A DNA stretch of 64,000 nt from Limnobacter humi (GTDB lineage Bacteria > Pseudomonadota > Gammaproteobacteria > Burkholderiales > Burkholderiaceae_B). The position numbers and the translations under genes were made by a program. The stretch lies in contig NZ_JANIGO010000001.1 of the NCBI RefSeq assembly GCF_024518835.1, positions 744,001 through 808,000 on the forward strand, in the 5' to 3' direction. This document shows, piece by piece, positions 17,157 to 24,903 of the stretch (positions are counted from its first letter, which is position 1; each line of letters starts with the position of its first letter). The notes beneath the pieces were generated by a model that was given only the letters and a program-made list of their open reading frames with translations, searched no databases and was not told the DNA's origin.

Positions 17157-17268
17157 ACTCATACAATGAACAGGAACTAACGCAGCGATCTATGGCTAAC
17201 AGTCACTGCCGCTTGATGTGAATTTCACAGAAAACGTTAAACATGCTTTCGACTGCAACCCTTGGGTA

Positions 17269-18081
17269 TTACGACTGCATAATCTTTTGGCTGCTCTGTG
17301 CAGCAACCGAAATAACTTTATCAAAAGCCCCCGTGTTGCTCTGCATCACCATGCCTAATCTACTTAGCGAAGCCTGCAATGTCATCAAGCCAGCCAAATC
17401 CGAAGTTGATGTCGCTGCTGCTAAGTTATAGTCACCCTCACAAAGCTGCACATTGACTCCGATTCTCTGCATCGCTCCAAGCAATCCAGTTTCGCTGACT
17501 TGCTGATACAACGCATTTCGCAGTGCAAGATCGCCTGAAGAAAACTCGTTAGCATCTGCCCTGAATCCCGTAATACCGGAACTTTGTTGATTGATTACTA
17601 GATCTCCAGAGTGCGTTGTGAGCTGCCCATTCGCACCCAGATTAAAACCATCACCGTCGGCCAAAGCCGCATCAATCGACGCAGCCTGACCTGTGAACAT
17701 GGTGTGTTTCAAGTCACCCAAACGATTCTGACTAATTCCATCGACCAACATGGCGTCGTTACCATAAGTCACAAGAATACGGCGCACCACAAACATGTTG
17801 GCATTGCCCTGCCATGGCTCGGTTTCAAATGTGATTTTACCGCCACCTTCCAAATTGAAAGTGGTCTGGTTCCAGAAGTCAAAATCATTGGTACCGTCGT
17901 TGTTCAAGTCGACGTGTGGATCGCCCCAAATTCGCGTCGAACGTCCACCCGTCAAGTTGTTCTGAATGATGATCTGAGAGTTCTTTTCATCAATGAATAA
18001 AGTCCACTGACTCCCAAGATTTATGGTCAGCATATTAGGGTCTGTTGCTGAAGGCACTGCGCTGATTGAATTGATTCCCAT
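17269..18081 (-). CDS. DUF1521 self-cleaving-type domain fused to T3SS needle/filament-like tail
   Basis: 270 residues, last gene of the T3SS cluster. Residues about 48-165 contain IWGDPHVDLNNDGTNDFDFW, then a beta-rich stretch with FNLEGGGKITFETEP and a Gly/Asp-rich end. The GDPHVD core (Asp54-Pro55) followed by an Asp-rich loop is the signature of DUF1521, the calcium-induced autocleavage domain known from the Bradyrhizobium T3SS effector NopE1, cut between Asp and Pro. The C-terminal 45 residues (from T-S-DLAGLM to QKIMQS) are 29/45 identical to the tail of the 77-residue protein at 22630-22863. No N-terminal signal peptide, as expected for a T3SS substrate. ATG 18079-18081 with GGGGG upstream is preferred over ATG 18108. 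Confidence 0.8.
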   Translation of the reverse strand: MGINSISAVPSATDPNMLTINLGSQWTLFIDEKNSQIIIQNNLTGGRSTRIWGDPHVDLNNDGTNDFDFWNQTTFNLEGGGKITFETEPWQGNANMFVVRRILVTYGNDAMLVDGISQNRLGDLKHTMFTGQAASIDAALADGDGFNLGANGQLTTHSGDLVINQQSSGITGFRADANEFSSGDLALRNALYQQVSETGLLGAMQRIGVNVQLCEGDYNLAAATSTSDLAGLMTLQASLSRLGMVMQSNTGAFDKVISVAAQSSQKIMQS

Positions 18082-18110
18082 GGTTTCCCCCATATATGCA
18101 CTTGTCATTA

Positions 18111-18974
18111 TCAAGAGGCCATCAAAGCTTGATGCAATGTTTGGCTTAAATTTTGAGCCGAGTCCTTGGTCCGCTGAATTTCATCCAGTATTGCCTTGAG
18201 GGAACTGGAAAGGCCCTCTACATTCTGTCCATGCATCACCGCGTTACGGACGTCCAGAAAATAATTTTTCATCCGCATGATGTCACCTTGGCTCATCTTG
18301 TCACCATTTAAATACCGGTTGATGTAGTCAATACCCTCATCTTGCGCATAGTCGAATGCAACGCGAATGTCCCTTCGGTAGCCGCCGGAGCCTCGGCCTG
18401 CGGAATACACCGACCACGACCCGTTGGATACAATGCGCGCACGCCCAGCTCTAATTTCAGCCTGCACATTTGCGGGCACTAAGGACATTGCATCGGATGG
18501 CCTTTGTGCAGAAGACCCTGGCCCTCTGTAAACTGTAAAAGTTTGCTCTCTCGGAGTGGATAAGCGCTGACGTCCATTCCACACATATCGGGCCACATCA
18601 GGATCGACTGCATTACTGCCCAATCCCAACACCAGACCGAGTATTTTATTGATATCCGTCATTTCGGATACATTTTGGTCCTTGTTGGACAATGCCGCCA
18701 ACGCGTTATCAATGTTCTTCAACATGGTGTCCAAGGCACCGTACCACTTCACCTTGTTGTTCATGTTCGTCTGGTCCTGTTGCAAATAAAGCAACTTCAG
18801 AATCAGACAGGCTTTAACCATGCCCATGGTGTCGCCGTTGGCAGCGGCAGTGAATACATCAATCAGTTTTTGTCTAATTTGGTCAGCGGGAGGAGAAGGA
18901 TCAACATCTGGCGGGCGCGATACAGCAGTACCACCGACATCCACTGTTTGGGTAGAAAAGATTGAAATGGTCAT
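18111..18974 (-). CDS. T3SS-cluster secreted protein candidate (possible tip/filament or effector)
   Basis: 287 residues. N-terminal about 110 residues form long helices (AAANGDTMGMVKACLILKLL, QQDQTNMNNKVKWYGALDT) with a faint resemblance to EspA/SseB-type filament proteins. The middle is Gly/Arg/Ser-rich (FTVYRGPGSSAQRPSDAMS; VYSAGRGSGGYRRD). The C-terminal 50 residues are a predicted coiled coil ending LSQTLHQALMAS. No signal peptide. Strong ribosome binding site AGGAG before the ATG. Encoded between SctB and the DUF1521 fusion, so secretion is likely, but the exact role is not recognised. Confidence 0.6.
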   Translation of the reverse strand: MTISIFSTQTVDVGGTAVSRPPDVDPSPPADQIRQKLIDVFTAAANGDTMGMVKACLILKLLYLQQDQTNMNNKVKWYGALDTMLKNIDNALAALSNKDQNVSEMTDINKILGLVLGLGSNAVDPDVARYVWNGRQRLSTPREQTFTVYRGPGSSAQRPSDAMSLVPANVQAEIRAGRARIVSNGSWSVYSAGRGSGGYRRDIRVAFDYAQDEGIDYINRYLNGDKMSQGDIMRMKNYFLDVRNAVMHGQNVEGLSSSLKAILDEIQRTKDSAQNLSQTLHQALMAS

Positions 18975-18993
18975 GGCCTACACTCCTTTTTAT

Positions 18994-19575
18994 TCAAGCA
19001 GAAATTGCACCGTTTACCACACTGCCCAAACCATAGTTTTTCTGATAGGCCTCTAAAATGGCCTGATACGCCCGGGTGACAAATTGCGCATCGGCTTCTT
19101 GATCTGCAGCCTTTCGTTCCATGATTGCAGTGGGTACCTGACCAGCAGACTGACCCAAGCCTGCAAACAAGTTTGCAATCTGAATCGTGGCGGTGCCGTT
19201 GGATACATAGCTATCCCCGTCTTTACCCAAACGACCGCCTTTCATCAAGTTCCAATAACCGTAGCTACCAAACCCTAAGGCCGCAGTGGAAATCACCAAA
19301 CTACAGATTGCTCCTGCTATCTGTCCCCACATGCGATCCCGATTTGCATCCTTTTGAACCCGCATAATCTCCAGATTTAACTTGTCAAGAAAGTGCTGCA
19401 TGTTGACACCGCTACGCTCCATGAACCCCAAAATCTCATACAGCAAAGCCATGTCTGGGCGGAATGACAAAGCAGATACAAAAATGCGAAACTCCTGTAC
19501 AGAGCCAAAACCTTGAGCTGGCAGGCTCGCTGTGCCTGCATTGTTGTTTGCTCCAACTGAGGGTACAGACATCAT
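18994..19575 (-). CDS. sctB: T3SS translocator, SctB (YopD/EspB-like) candidate
   Basis: 193 residues. One hydrophobic segment (about residues 86-106, IAGAICSLVISTAALGFGSYG) sits between an amphipathic N-terminal half and a C-terminal helical region, the layout of the minor pore-forming translocator. It starts 7 bases after the SctE-like stop with AAAGGAGTC before the ATG at 19573-19575, giving the usual sctE-sctB pairing. An N-terminal extension to 19647 would overlap SctE and is not needed. Acts in the host membrane pore, by family inference. Confidence 0.7.
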   Translation of the reverse strand: MMSVPSVGANNNAGTASLPAQGFGSVQEFRIFVSALSFRPDMALLYEILGFMERSGVNMQHFLDKLNLEIMRVQKDANRDRMWGQIAGAICSLVISTAALGFGSYGYWNLMKGGRLGKDGDSYVSNGTATIQIANLFAGLGQSAGQVPTAIMERKAADQEADAQFVTRAYQAILEAYQKNYGLGSVVNGAISA

Positions 19576-19582
19576 GACTCCT

Positions 19583-20620
19583 TTAAGCATGGATGGGGTT
19601 GAGTTGGCCAAGGGTTGAGTCAATTTGACCAAGGCGCTCATACTCACGCTTCAACCCGTTTTTAATTTGCTCGCAAAGATTGGCCACAAAATCCGCCTCG
19701 GCAGACAGATCCTCAACTATCTTCATTAATTTCGCGATATCGATTTGATTGACAGAGCCAGCAATGTCTACGCCAGACTTGGCCGCAAAGCAGGTGTACT
19801 CCAAAAGATCGATAAAATACGGCAGGCTTTTACCACTCAGAAGTTCTTTAACAGCAGCACACATTTTGTCGCAAGACTCTGCGATGGCTGTTGTGATTTC
19901 CTTCATCTTGTCACCCAAGGCAGATTGGAGCTTGGCCAAATTGCCCAAGTTAGATGCGGCCGCTTCTGCGGCACCTCCAGCTTCTGCTGCAACCTTCGCA
20001 GTATCTTTTGCAACCTCTGCCACTTTGGAGGCCGTATTGGTTGCGGCCGATGCGCTTCTGCAAATAACCACAGATAACACCAGAATGATGACCAAAATCA
20101 CAGCGCCCATCGCAGCGCCAAGCTTCTCACCCATTGCGCCAATCAGTGACTTCATCAGTGCATTAATAGCTTGCATCATCAACGGGTCTTTTCCACAAGC
20201 TTCAGAAATATACATATCCATCGCAACGGCGATGGTGACCGCCAGCAGTACAATTGCAGTGGGATTGCAAGTCACCAAGGCCCCAATAAAGCCCAGCGCA
20301 ACCCCAATCGCCATGAAGATTTTCATCAACAAGCCCAGCAGCCCGCCTTTCTTCTTTTTATGCATCTGATCCAGTTGCTTCTCAGTCTCCTTGATTAAGG
20401 TGTCTGCTTTAATTTGATCAACTTGCGCCAAAACCTTGGAAATGGTCTTGATCAAATTGCGCACGTAATGCTGAAGAATCAGAATCGACTCATCGGTCAA
20501 AATGTCCAGACGAATATCCTCGAACTCTCCAGTAGCCATTAACATGGATGCTTGGTCTACCGACAATGTCGCAGAATGGCCAGTGGTTGTACTGAGGGTG
20601 ATCAAACCGCTTTGTCCCAT
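19583..20620 (-). CDS. sctE: T3SS translocator, SctE (YopB/EspD-like) candidate
   Basis: 345 residues. A Lys-rich stretch (about 87-91) precedes hydrophobic segments at about 97-117 and 120-137 and a third at about 168-188 (AAMGAVILVIILVLSVVICR). Flanking regions are helical and Ala/Lys-rich (ASKVAEVAKDTAKVAAEAGG). This is the architecture of the major pore-forming translocator. ATG 20618-20620 follows AAGGAGAATTCG. The next gene is the SctB-like partner. No class II chaperone gene (SctG/SycD type) is seen beside it, which is unusual. Confidence 0.72.
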   Translation of the reverse strand: MGQSGLITLSTTTGHSATLSVDQASMLMATGEFEDIRLDILTDESILILQHYVRNLIKTISKVLAQVDQIKADTLIKETEKQLDQMHKKKKGGLLGLLMKIFMAIGVALGFIGALVTCNPTAIVLLAVTIAVAMDMYISEACGKDPLMMQAINALMKSLIGAMGEKLGAAMGAVILVIILVLSVVICRSASAATNTASKVAEVAKDTAKVAAEAGGAAEAAASNLGNLAKLQSALGDKMKEITTAIAESCDKMCAAVKELLSGKSLPYFIDLLEYTCFAAKSGVDIAGSVNQIDIAKLMKIVEDLSAEADFVANLCEQIKNGLKREYERLGQIDSTLGQLNPIHA

Positions 20621-20685
20621 CGAATTCTCCTTCAATGCTCTAGCGCGATTGGCGATTAAACCAAGAGCACTAGAGCCGAGTACAG

Positions 20686-22545
20686 TTAAGCGCTGGCCAA
20701 AGCCTTGTTAACAGCCGCATCCTTTTTGTTCAAGAAAGCCATCAATACCTGATATAACTCCGAAAGGTTTTGATTAAGATCCTTAATCCGTTGATCGATC
20801 TCACTCAAACGCGAGCTGATCTCACTTTTGCGCTCTTCGGTTGTACCTCGTTGGGTCGATTCATTTCTGAGGAGAGTTTGCTCCGACACCAGAACCGCAA
20901 TTTGCTGGTTCATCCGAGAAAATGATGACAATTGACGAGCCCAGAATTCGTTGTAGTACAGATTGGCGTTGCCCAATTCGGACAGTTGGTTCAGGTTTTC
21001 GGCTGCATTACTATCGATTCCATCGAATACGGTATTGAACTCAACAAGACCTAAACCAATCACAAGCGGGTTGGACGAATTGTTGGTTAGAGCCAGCGAG
21101 ATGGCAAACATGTCTATTTCAGACTGTCGGTTTGTAGCGCTACGGTATGTGGATAAACGATCCCGCGCGATTTTATTAGGCAAACCGGGCTCATTAATGA
21201 CGGTAGCTGCGTAATTTCCCAACACTCGAATCAGCAAAGTTGCTGGCACATACAAGTCGGATTGATTTAACAGGTTCTGCATCAAGACCAATGCCGAGTA
21301 TGCATTCGACGGGACCACCATCAAGTCATTACTGGGGTCTGCATCGCCCGTTTTGGTGGGATCATCCACATCAAAAAAATAAGTGAAATAAATTTTGAAT
21401 GAATCAACCTGGGGGGAACTGTGTAGTTCGTTCAAATTGGCATTTAAGGTACCAACCAGTGCGCGCTCGAATGCATCCAAGCGTCCGCTGGGGTTCAGAC
21501 CCGTTACATTAAGGCCAGCCAAACTGCCGGTGACACTTGGTAGCTCGCGACCAGTCCGCTTTGTGATCAGTGCGGCCACTGTTTCCAAACGTTCCTGGGC
21601 ACCCATTTCCATGCCAGGAATTCCATTGGCCAGCCATGCTTGTTCAGATGATGTGCCATACGCAGCAATAAACCCAGAAAGCGTCGCGTTGTAGAGCACC
21701 TTACCAATTTCTGTTGCCTCGGCAGGTTGCAATACACCCTGCCCCTGTAGGCTGTAAACCATAGATGCCAAAGCCTGTATGGAGGATGGGAAACTACCTG
21801 GCCTATTTGCGATTAAGGCCAGGCGGGCAGTGAACTCTGCGACGTTCAAGCCGTCAGTGGCACTGAAAGTGGCCAACAAGTTGATTTTATCCAGCTGCGA
21901 AATTGAGCCGTTTCTGACCAAACTTGACAGCTCGTAGTTGAATCTTACAAATTGAACCAAGCGACTGTGATCACTGTCAGACAAGGCAGTCGGGTATTGC
22001 GCGTGAATCACATTCAGCAGCGCAATCATGGCATCGCGGTCGGCAGTAGATGCCACATAACCCGTGCTACCCGGGTTCGTTAACAGTTCTCGCAAAGCCT
22101 GGATATTTGGCGGAGTTTGGCCAAGCGCGGAAATCATGGAATTCAACTGGCTGGCGTTAATACCACCTCCACGCAGCACAGAAAACATTGCCGACAACAC
22201 TGCCACCAATGGGCGTAGGTTATTGAGCTGATTACTTAAATTCAAGTTGCCACTGGTCGCCTGAGCAAGCAAAACCAGCAGCTGGCCAATTTGGGCCACC
22301 AGAGAAGAATCTGTACTAGACCAACTCCGCTTCTGCAACCATGCGGTCAACGAAGCCAGAATATCGTTAGAAGACCCTGCCCCACCATTGGCCAATAAAA
22401 AAGCGAGCAATGCCTGTGGATTGTTGTCAAATTGTGCCAGCAACTTGGACACAGTCTCTTCATCCCAACCTTCAATTGAATGCTTATTTGCCTGAAGGCC
22501 CGCCTGAGCAAGACCAAATATGGCCTCCACCGTGCTTGATCCCAT
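20686..22545 (-). CDS. Large T3SS-cluster protein of unknown function
   Basis: 619 residues, no signal peptide, no transmembrane segment. N-terminal about 200 residues are helical with Leu/Ala/Asn-rich repeats (LAQFDNNPQALLAFLLANGG, IGQLLVLLAQATSGNLNLSNQ). The middle is mixed. The C-terminal about 80 residues are a strong coiled coil (SEISSRLSEIDQRIKDLNQN) ending in Lys/Ala-rich sequence. Encoded between the needle-like genes and the translocators. Candidate for a secreted effector, tip or filament-associated protein; none can be recognised. ATG 22543-22545 with TTGGGG upstream. Confidence 0.65.
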   Translation of the reverse strand: MGSSTVEAIFGLAQAGLQANKHSIEGWDEETVSKLLAQFDNNPQALLAFLLANGGAGSSNDILASLTAWLQKRSWSSTDSSLVAQIGQLLVLLAQATSGNLNLSNQLNNLRPLVAVLSAMFSVLRGGGINASQLNSMISALGQTPPNIQALRELLTNPGSTGYVASTADRDAMIALLNVIHAQYPTALSDSDHSRLVQFVRFNYELSSLVRNGSISQLDKINLLATFSATDGLNVAEFTARLALIANRPGSFPSSIQALASMVYSLQGQGVLQPAEATEIGKVLYNATLSGFIAAYGTSSEQAWLANGIPGMEMGAQERLETVAALITKRTGRELPSVTGSLAGLNVTGLNPSGRLDAFERALVGTLNANLNELHSSPQVDSFKIYFTYFFDVDDPTKTGDADPSNDLMVVPSNAYSALVLMQNLLNQSDLYVPATLLIRVLGNYAATVINEPGLPNKIARDRLSTYRSATNRQSEIDMFAISLALTNNSSNPLVIGLGLVEFNTVFDGIDSNAAENLNQLSELGNANLYYNEFWARQLSSFSRMNQQIAVLVSEQTLLRNESTQRGTTEERKSEISSRLSEIDQRIKDLNQNLSELYQVLMAFLNKKDAAVNKALASA

Positions 22546-22629
22546 GGTATACCCCAATAAGTTTTACGAATGGTTGCAGCCCGATTCAATGTGTTAAGCC
22601 ACCGGGCTGCAAAGCCAACACCCGACGTA

Positions 22630-22863
22630 TTAAGACTGCATAATTTTTTGTGCGGCTTGCTGCTGTGTCGAAATAATTTTGTCCACTGTGGCGGTACAAG
22701 CCTGCATTTTCATGCCCAACAAACTGAGACCCGCCTGCAGCTTCATTAAACCTGCCAAATCCGTGGTCGCCTCACCTGCTTTATCGTTGTACTCTTTCTC
22801 GATTTTGCCGAGACTTTCAATACCCTTATTAATTGCTGAATTCATATTTACTGGATCTGCCAT
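22630..22863 (-). CDS. T3SS needle/filament-like small protein (donor-like paralogue of the DUF1521 fusion tail)
   Basis: 77 residues, all helical, with a break near the middle (KEYNDKAGEATTD), then DLAGLMKLQAGLSLLGMKMQ and ending QKIMQS. Size, helix-turn-helix hairpin and C-terminal amphipathic helix fit the needle/inner-rod/filament subunit superfamily. One Cys (MQACTATV) is unusual for a needle subunit. Its last 45 residues match the tail of the protein at 17269-18081 at 29 positions, so one domain was probably copied from the other. ATG with AGGAGA upstream. Confidence 0.65.
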   Translation of the reverse strand: MADPVNMNSAINKGIESLGKIEKEYNDKAGEATTDLAGLMKLQAGLSLLGMKMQACTATVDKIISTQQQAAQKIMQS

Positions 22864-22881
22864 GGTAAATCTCCTGAATAA

Positions 22882-23121
22882 TTAAACTGAAAAACGATTC
22901 ACAACATCCTGCAGGTTTCTCATGGTGTCCCGCACCACCGTTTCTCCAAAGTTACAACTGATTTTTGCGATGTCTCCTTCTGAAGGGGGGTCATTGGGAT
23001 CTATTGTTAAAGTACCAAAATCCACTGGCGGTATTCCATAGTCTTGAAGCTTGTTTTTCCAGTACGCTTCGTATTCCGCACGGTGTTGTGTACGGTCTGG
23101 TTCTGGGCCTGTTACTGGCAT
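22882..23121 (-). CDS. Small T3SS protein, weakly needle-like
   Basis: 79 residues. The N-terminal half is polar (DRTQHRAEYEAYWKNKLQDY), the middle Pro/Asp-rich (TIDPNDPPSEGDIAK), and the end SCNFGETVVRDTMRNLQDVVNRF resembles the C-terminal helix of EscF-type needle subunits. It lies between two other needle-like genes 18 and 32 bases away, so they are one transcript. Could be a second needle/rod subunit or a needle chaperone. GGGAGAG before the ATG. Confidence 0.5.
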   Translation of the reverse strand: MPVTGPEPDRTQHRAEYEAYWKNKLQDYGIPPVDFGTLTIDPNDPPSEGDIAKISCNFGETVVRDTMRNLQDVVNRFSV

Positions 23122-23153
23122 TGCGCTCTCCCAACAATGAATGTTTAAGGGGG

Positions 23154-23369
23154 TTAACGATTCACGATTGTTTTTAGCGGCGCAGTGAGATCGTCCACAA
23201 TTTTCCCAGCCGCACTCCAGGAAATTCCAACCACACTCATTTGAAACTGGGTGGCCAACAAATCACCAATATCGCTTCCAAAATCCGGGCTGGTCATCTT
23301 TTCGCTGATGAGTGCCATTTTTTTATCCGCCTGGGAAACAGTGGCTGTTGCAATTTCATAACCATTCAT
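23154..23369 (-). CDS. sctF: T3SS needle subunit SctF, best candidate
   Basis: 71 residues. Two helices separated by a S/P/D/G turn (KMTSPDFGSDIGD) and a C-terminal LATQFQMSVVGISWSAAGKIVDDL...IVNR, which follows the LQ-x-x-(hydrophobic) ... N-S-x-x-K-x-(I/L)-x-D pattern of needle proteins. Size is right for SctF (70-90 residues). ATG 23367-23369 is preferred because GGAG lies 7 bases before it; an ATG six codons upstream overlaps the ribosome binding site. Sits directly after the rod-like 128-residue protein. Confidence 0.6.
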   Translation of the reverse strand: MNGYEIATATVSQADKKMALISEKMTSPDFGSDIGDLLATQFQMSVVGISWSAAGKIVDDLTAPLKTIVNR

Positions 23370-23391
23370 GATGTAGCTCCATGACATTCCT

Positions 23392-23778
23392 TTACTGTTG
23401 ACGAATCAATCCTTCAAATGCCTCAGCCGACTTGGACCCGACTTTGGAGGCAAGCTGGAGGCCCACCGCGGCATTCGCACCTTCATACTGAGCAATCAAT
23501 AAGTTGCGAATATCTTGAGCATCCTGAACTTTGCTGACACTTGCTTTGAGGTGATCTGTTTGGGCGACGTATTTTTCTTCAGCCGAACCAACCAATTGGT
23601 TGAGCGCAGAAAATTCATTGGATTTGATAGGAGACACACTCGGAGTACTGCTGCTCTGCAAGAGCTGATTGAATTGCAACACATCTGAGCTGTGAGGCCG
23701 ACTTGGCTGCGAGAAGCCACTGTCTTGAAACGTACTTTGACTGGGTTTCGCTGATATCGACTGGATGATTTCATTCAT
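23392..23778 (-). CDS. T3SS inner-rod-like protein (second SctI-type candidate)
   Basis: 128 residues. N-terminal half is Ser/Gln/Pro-rich and probably disordered. The C-terminal about 60 residues (KASVSKVQDAQDIRNLLIAQYE, then VGLQLASKVGSKSAEAFEGL) match the two-helix tail of SctI/HrpB2-type inner-rod proteins. A competing SctI candidate is at 30029-30439 in the conserved place before sctJ. One may be the rod and the other a paralogue. No signal peptide; a ribosome binding site is present but far from the ATG. Confidence 0.5.
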   Translation of the reverse strand: MNEIIQSISAKPSQSTFQDSGFSQPSRPHSSDVLQFNQLLQSSSTPSVSPIKSNEFSALNQLVGSAEEKYVAQTDHLKASVSKVQDAQDIRNLLIAQYEGANAAVGLQLASKVGSKSAEAFEGLIRQQ

Positions 23779-23844
23779 TTTTTGATCCGGTTTCGACTTC
23801 TCCTGTAAATTAAGTGGATCAAAAAAAGAATTAGTTCGTTGAGT

Positions 23845-24537
23845 TCAACTTATTTGGATTCTTAGATCAACGCTGAGTCGCGTTTTAAGGCCTGCCTCAA
23901 TGATGGATGCGAATTGCTGAATGCCTTTTTTTTGAGCCATTGATTCCGTCACCAACTCCAAAATCCAGCAGCTATCCTGTTTTTTAACGCGAATGGTCAG
24001 TTGGCCATATTGAGGGTCTGTCAGTTGAAACTCTTCAAGAGTCGCATTGGATTGTTTGTCTGCATGAATCGTGCTTTCCTCAGCCAAGTACCTTGTTGGT
24101 TCTCTCCCGCCAATCGATTCACCATGCTCACGTGGCTGCTCAGCACCCTTGTTGTCGGCGCTCCATATCAAGCGCTTTCGCATTTCAATCACCGCATCAA
24201 CTGATTCCTCTCCGCCATTACCATGGCTATCATGAGATGAGCTGCTTTGAAACAACAGCGACTGGAACAAACCGGCTGCAGATAAAGCCTCTGCATGGTT
24301 ATGGGTAGATCCATCCGGTCGATCATTGACTTGAGAAATTTTCACATTTCTCTTCTCACCCTTGGACCAATCAACACACGGTCGGTCAAGTCTTTTGCGC
24401 TCTTTCAGTCCCCAAACGTCACTTTCAACGATAGAGTCTCGCTGGTCTGACACCTGCTGAGCCTCTGTTTCAAGTGCTTTGTTCAAGCGCTTGTTACCCA
24501 TGACCGATAACCTTTGATTTGGATTGATTGAACTCAT
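23845..24537 (-). CDS. sctP: Candidate needle-length regulator SctP
   Basis: 230 residues. The N-terminal two thirds are polar and low-complexity (Ser/Asp/Glu/Lys/His). The C-terminal about 60 residues (QLTDPQYGQLTIRVKKQDSCWILELVTES, then IEAGLKTRLSVDLRIQI) look like the beta-rich C-terminal domain of SctP/FliK needle- or hook-length proteins. SctP is normally encoded between sctO and sctQ; only a 32-codon frame is there, so this displaced gene is the best candidate. Call rests on pattern only. Confidence 0.45.
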   Translation of the reverse strand: MSSINPNQRLSVMGNKRLNKALETEAQQVSDQRDSIVESDVWGLKERKRLDRPCVDWSKGEKRNVKISQVNDRPDGSTHNHAEALSAAGLFQSLLFQSSSSHDSHGNGGEESVDAVIEMRKRLIWSADNKGAEQPREHGESIGGREPTRYLAEESTIHADKQSNATLEEFQLTDPQYGQLTIRVKKQDSCWILELVTESMAQKKGIQQFASIIEAGLKTRLSVDLRIQIS

Positions 24538-24550
24538 CGATACCCCTGCT

Positions 24551-24892
24551 CTAGCTCAAACCCAAAAGTGTTAAGAGCCTGCTCAGCACTTTTTTTTGCA
24601 TCGCTGGGCTGGGCAAATAGCCATCGTGATTAAACCTCAAAAGCAACGTTGGTGGGTTGGATTCGTACCATGATAAGAACGTCAATTCATCAATCATATC
24701 AATACAATCTGCACCAAATTTTTCAACACTCAGACGTGCATCATCTGGTAGCGAAGTGGCTTCGGGATCGTATATCAGCAAATACGAACGCTCATGGAGA
24801 GAAGAATTAGCGTCATAAAAATGAGCGTCAAAAAGCGCCCAGTCTGCAACATGGCACACCACATCCGGTAGGTGAGGGCCCTCACGATTCAT
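24551..24892 (-). CDS. T3SS-cluster protein of unknown function
   Basis: 113 residues, acidic, with an aromatic N-terminal half (VADWALFDAHFYDANSS, LLIYDPEATSLPDD) and a helical end (MQKKVLSRLLTLLGL). No signal peptide or membrane segment. It lies 11 bases before SctW in transcript order reversed: after the sctW stop and before the SctP-like start, so it is in the T3SS operon. Size and acidity would suit a secretion chaperone, but no family is recognised. Confidence 0.6.
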   Translation of the reverse strand: MNREGPHLPDVVCHVADWALFDAHFYDANSSLHERSYLLIYDPEATSLPDDARLSVEKFGADCIDMIDELTFLSWYESNPPTLLLRFNHDGYLPSPAMQKKVLSRLLTLLGLS

Positions 24893-24903
24893 GTAACGAA
24901 ACC

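Noticed and set aside
16986-17268. Possible integration site at the T3SS edge
   Set aside because: Only an operator and a terminator are seen; no tRNA, direct repeats or integrase.
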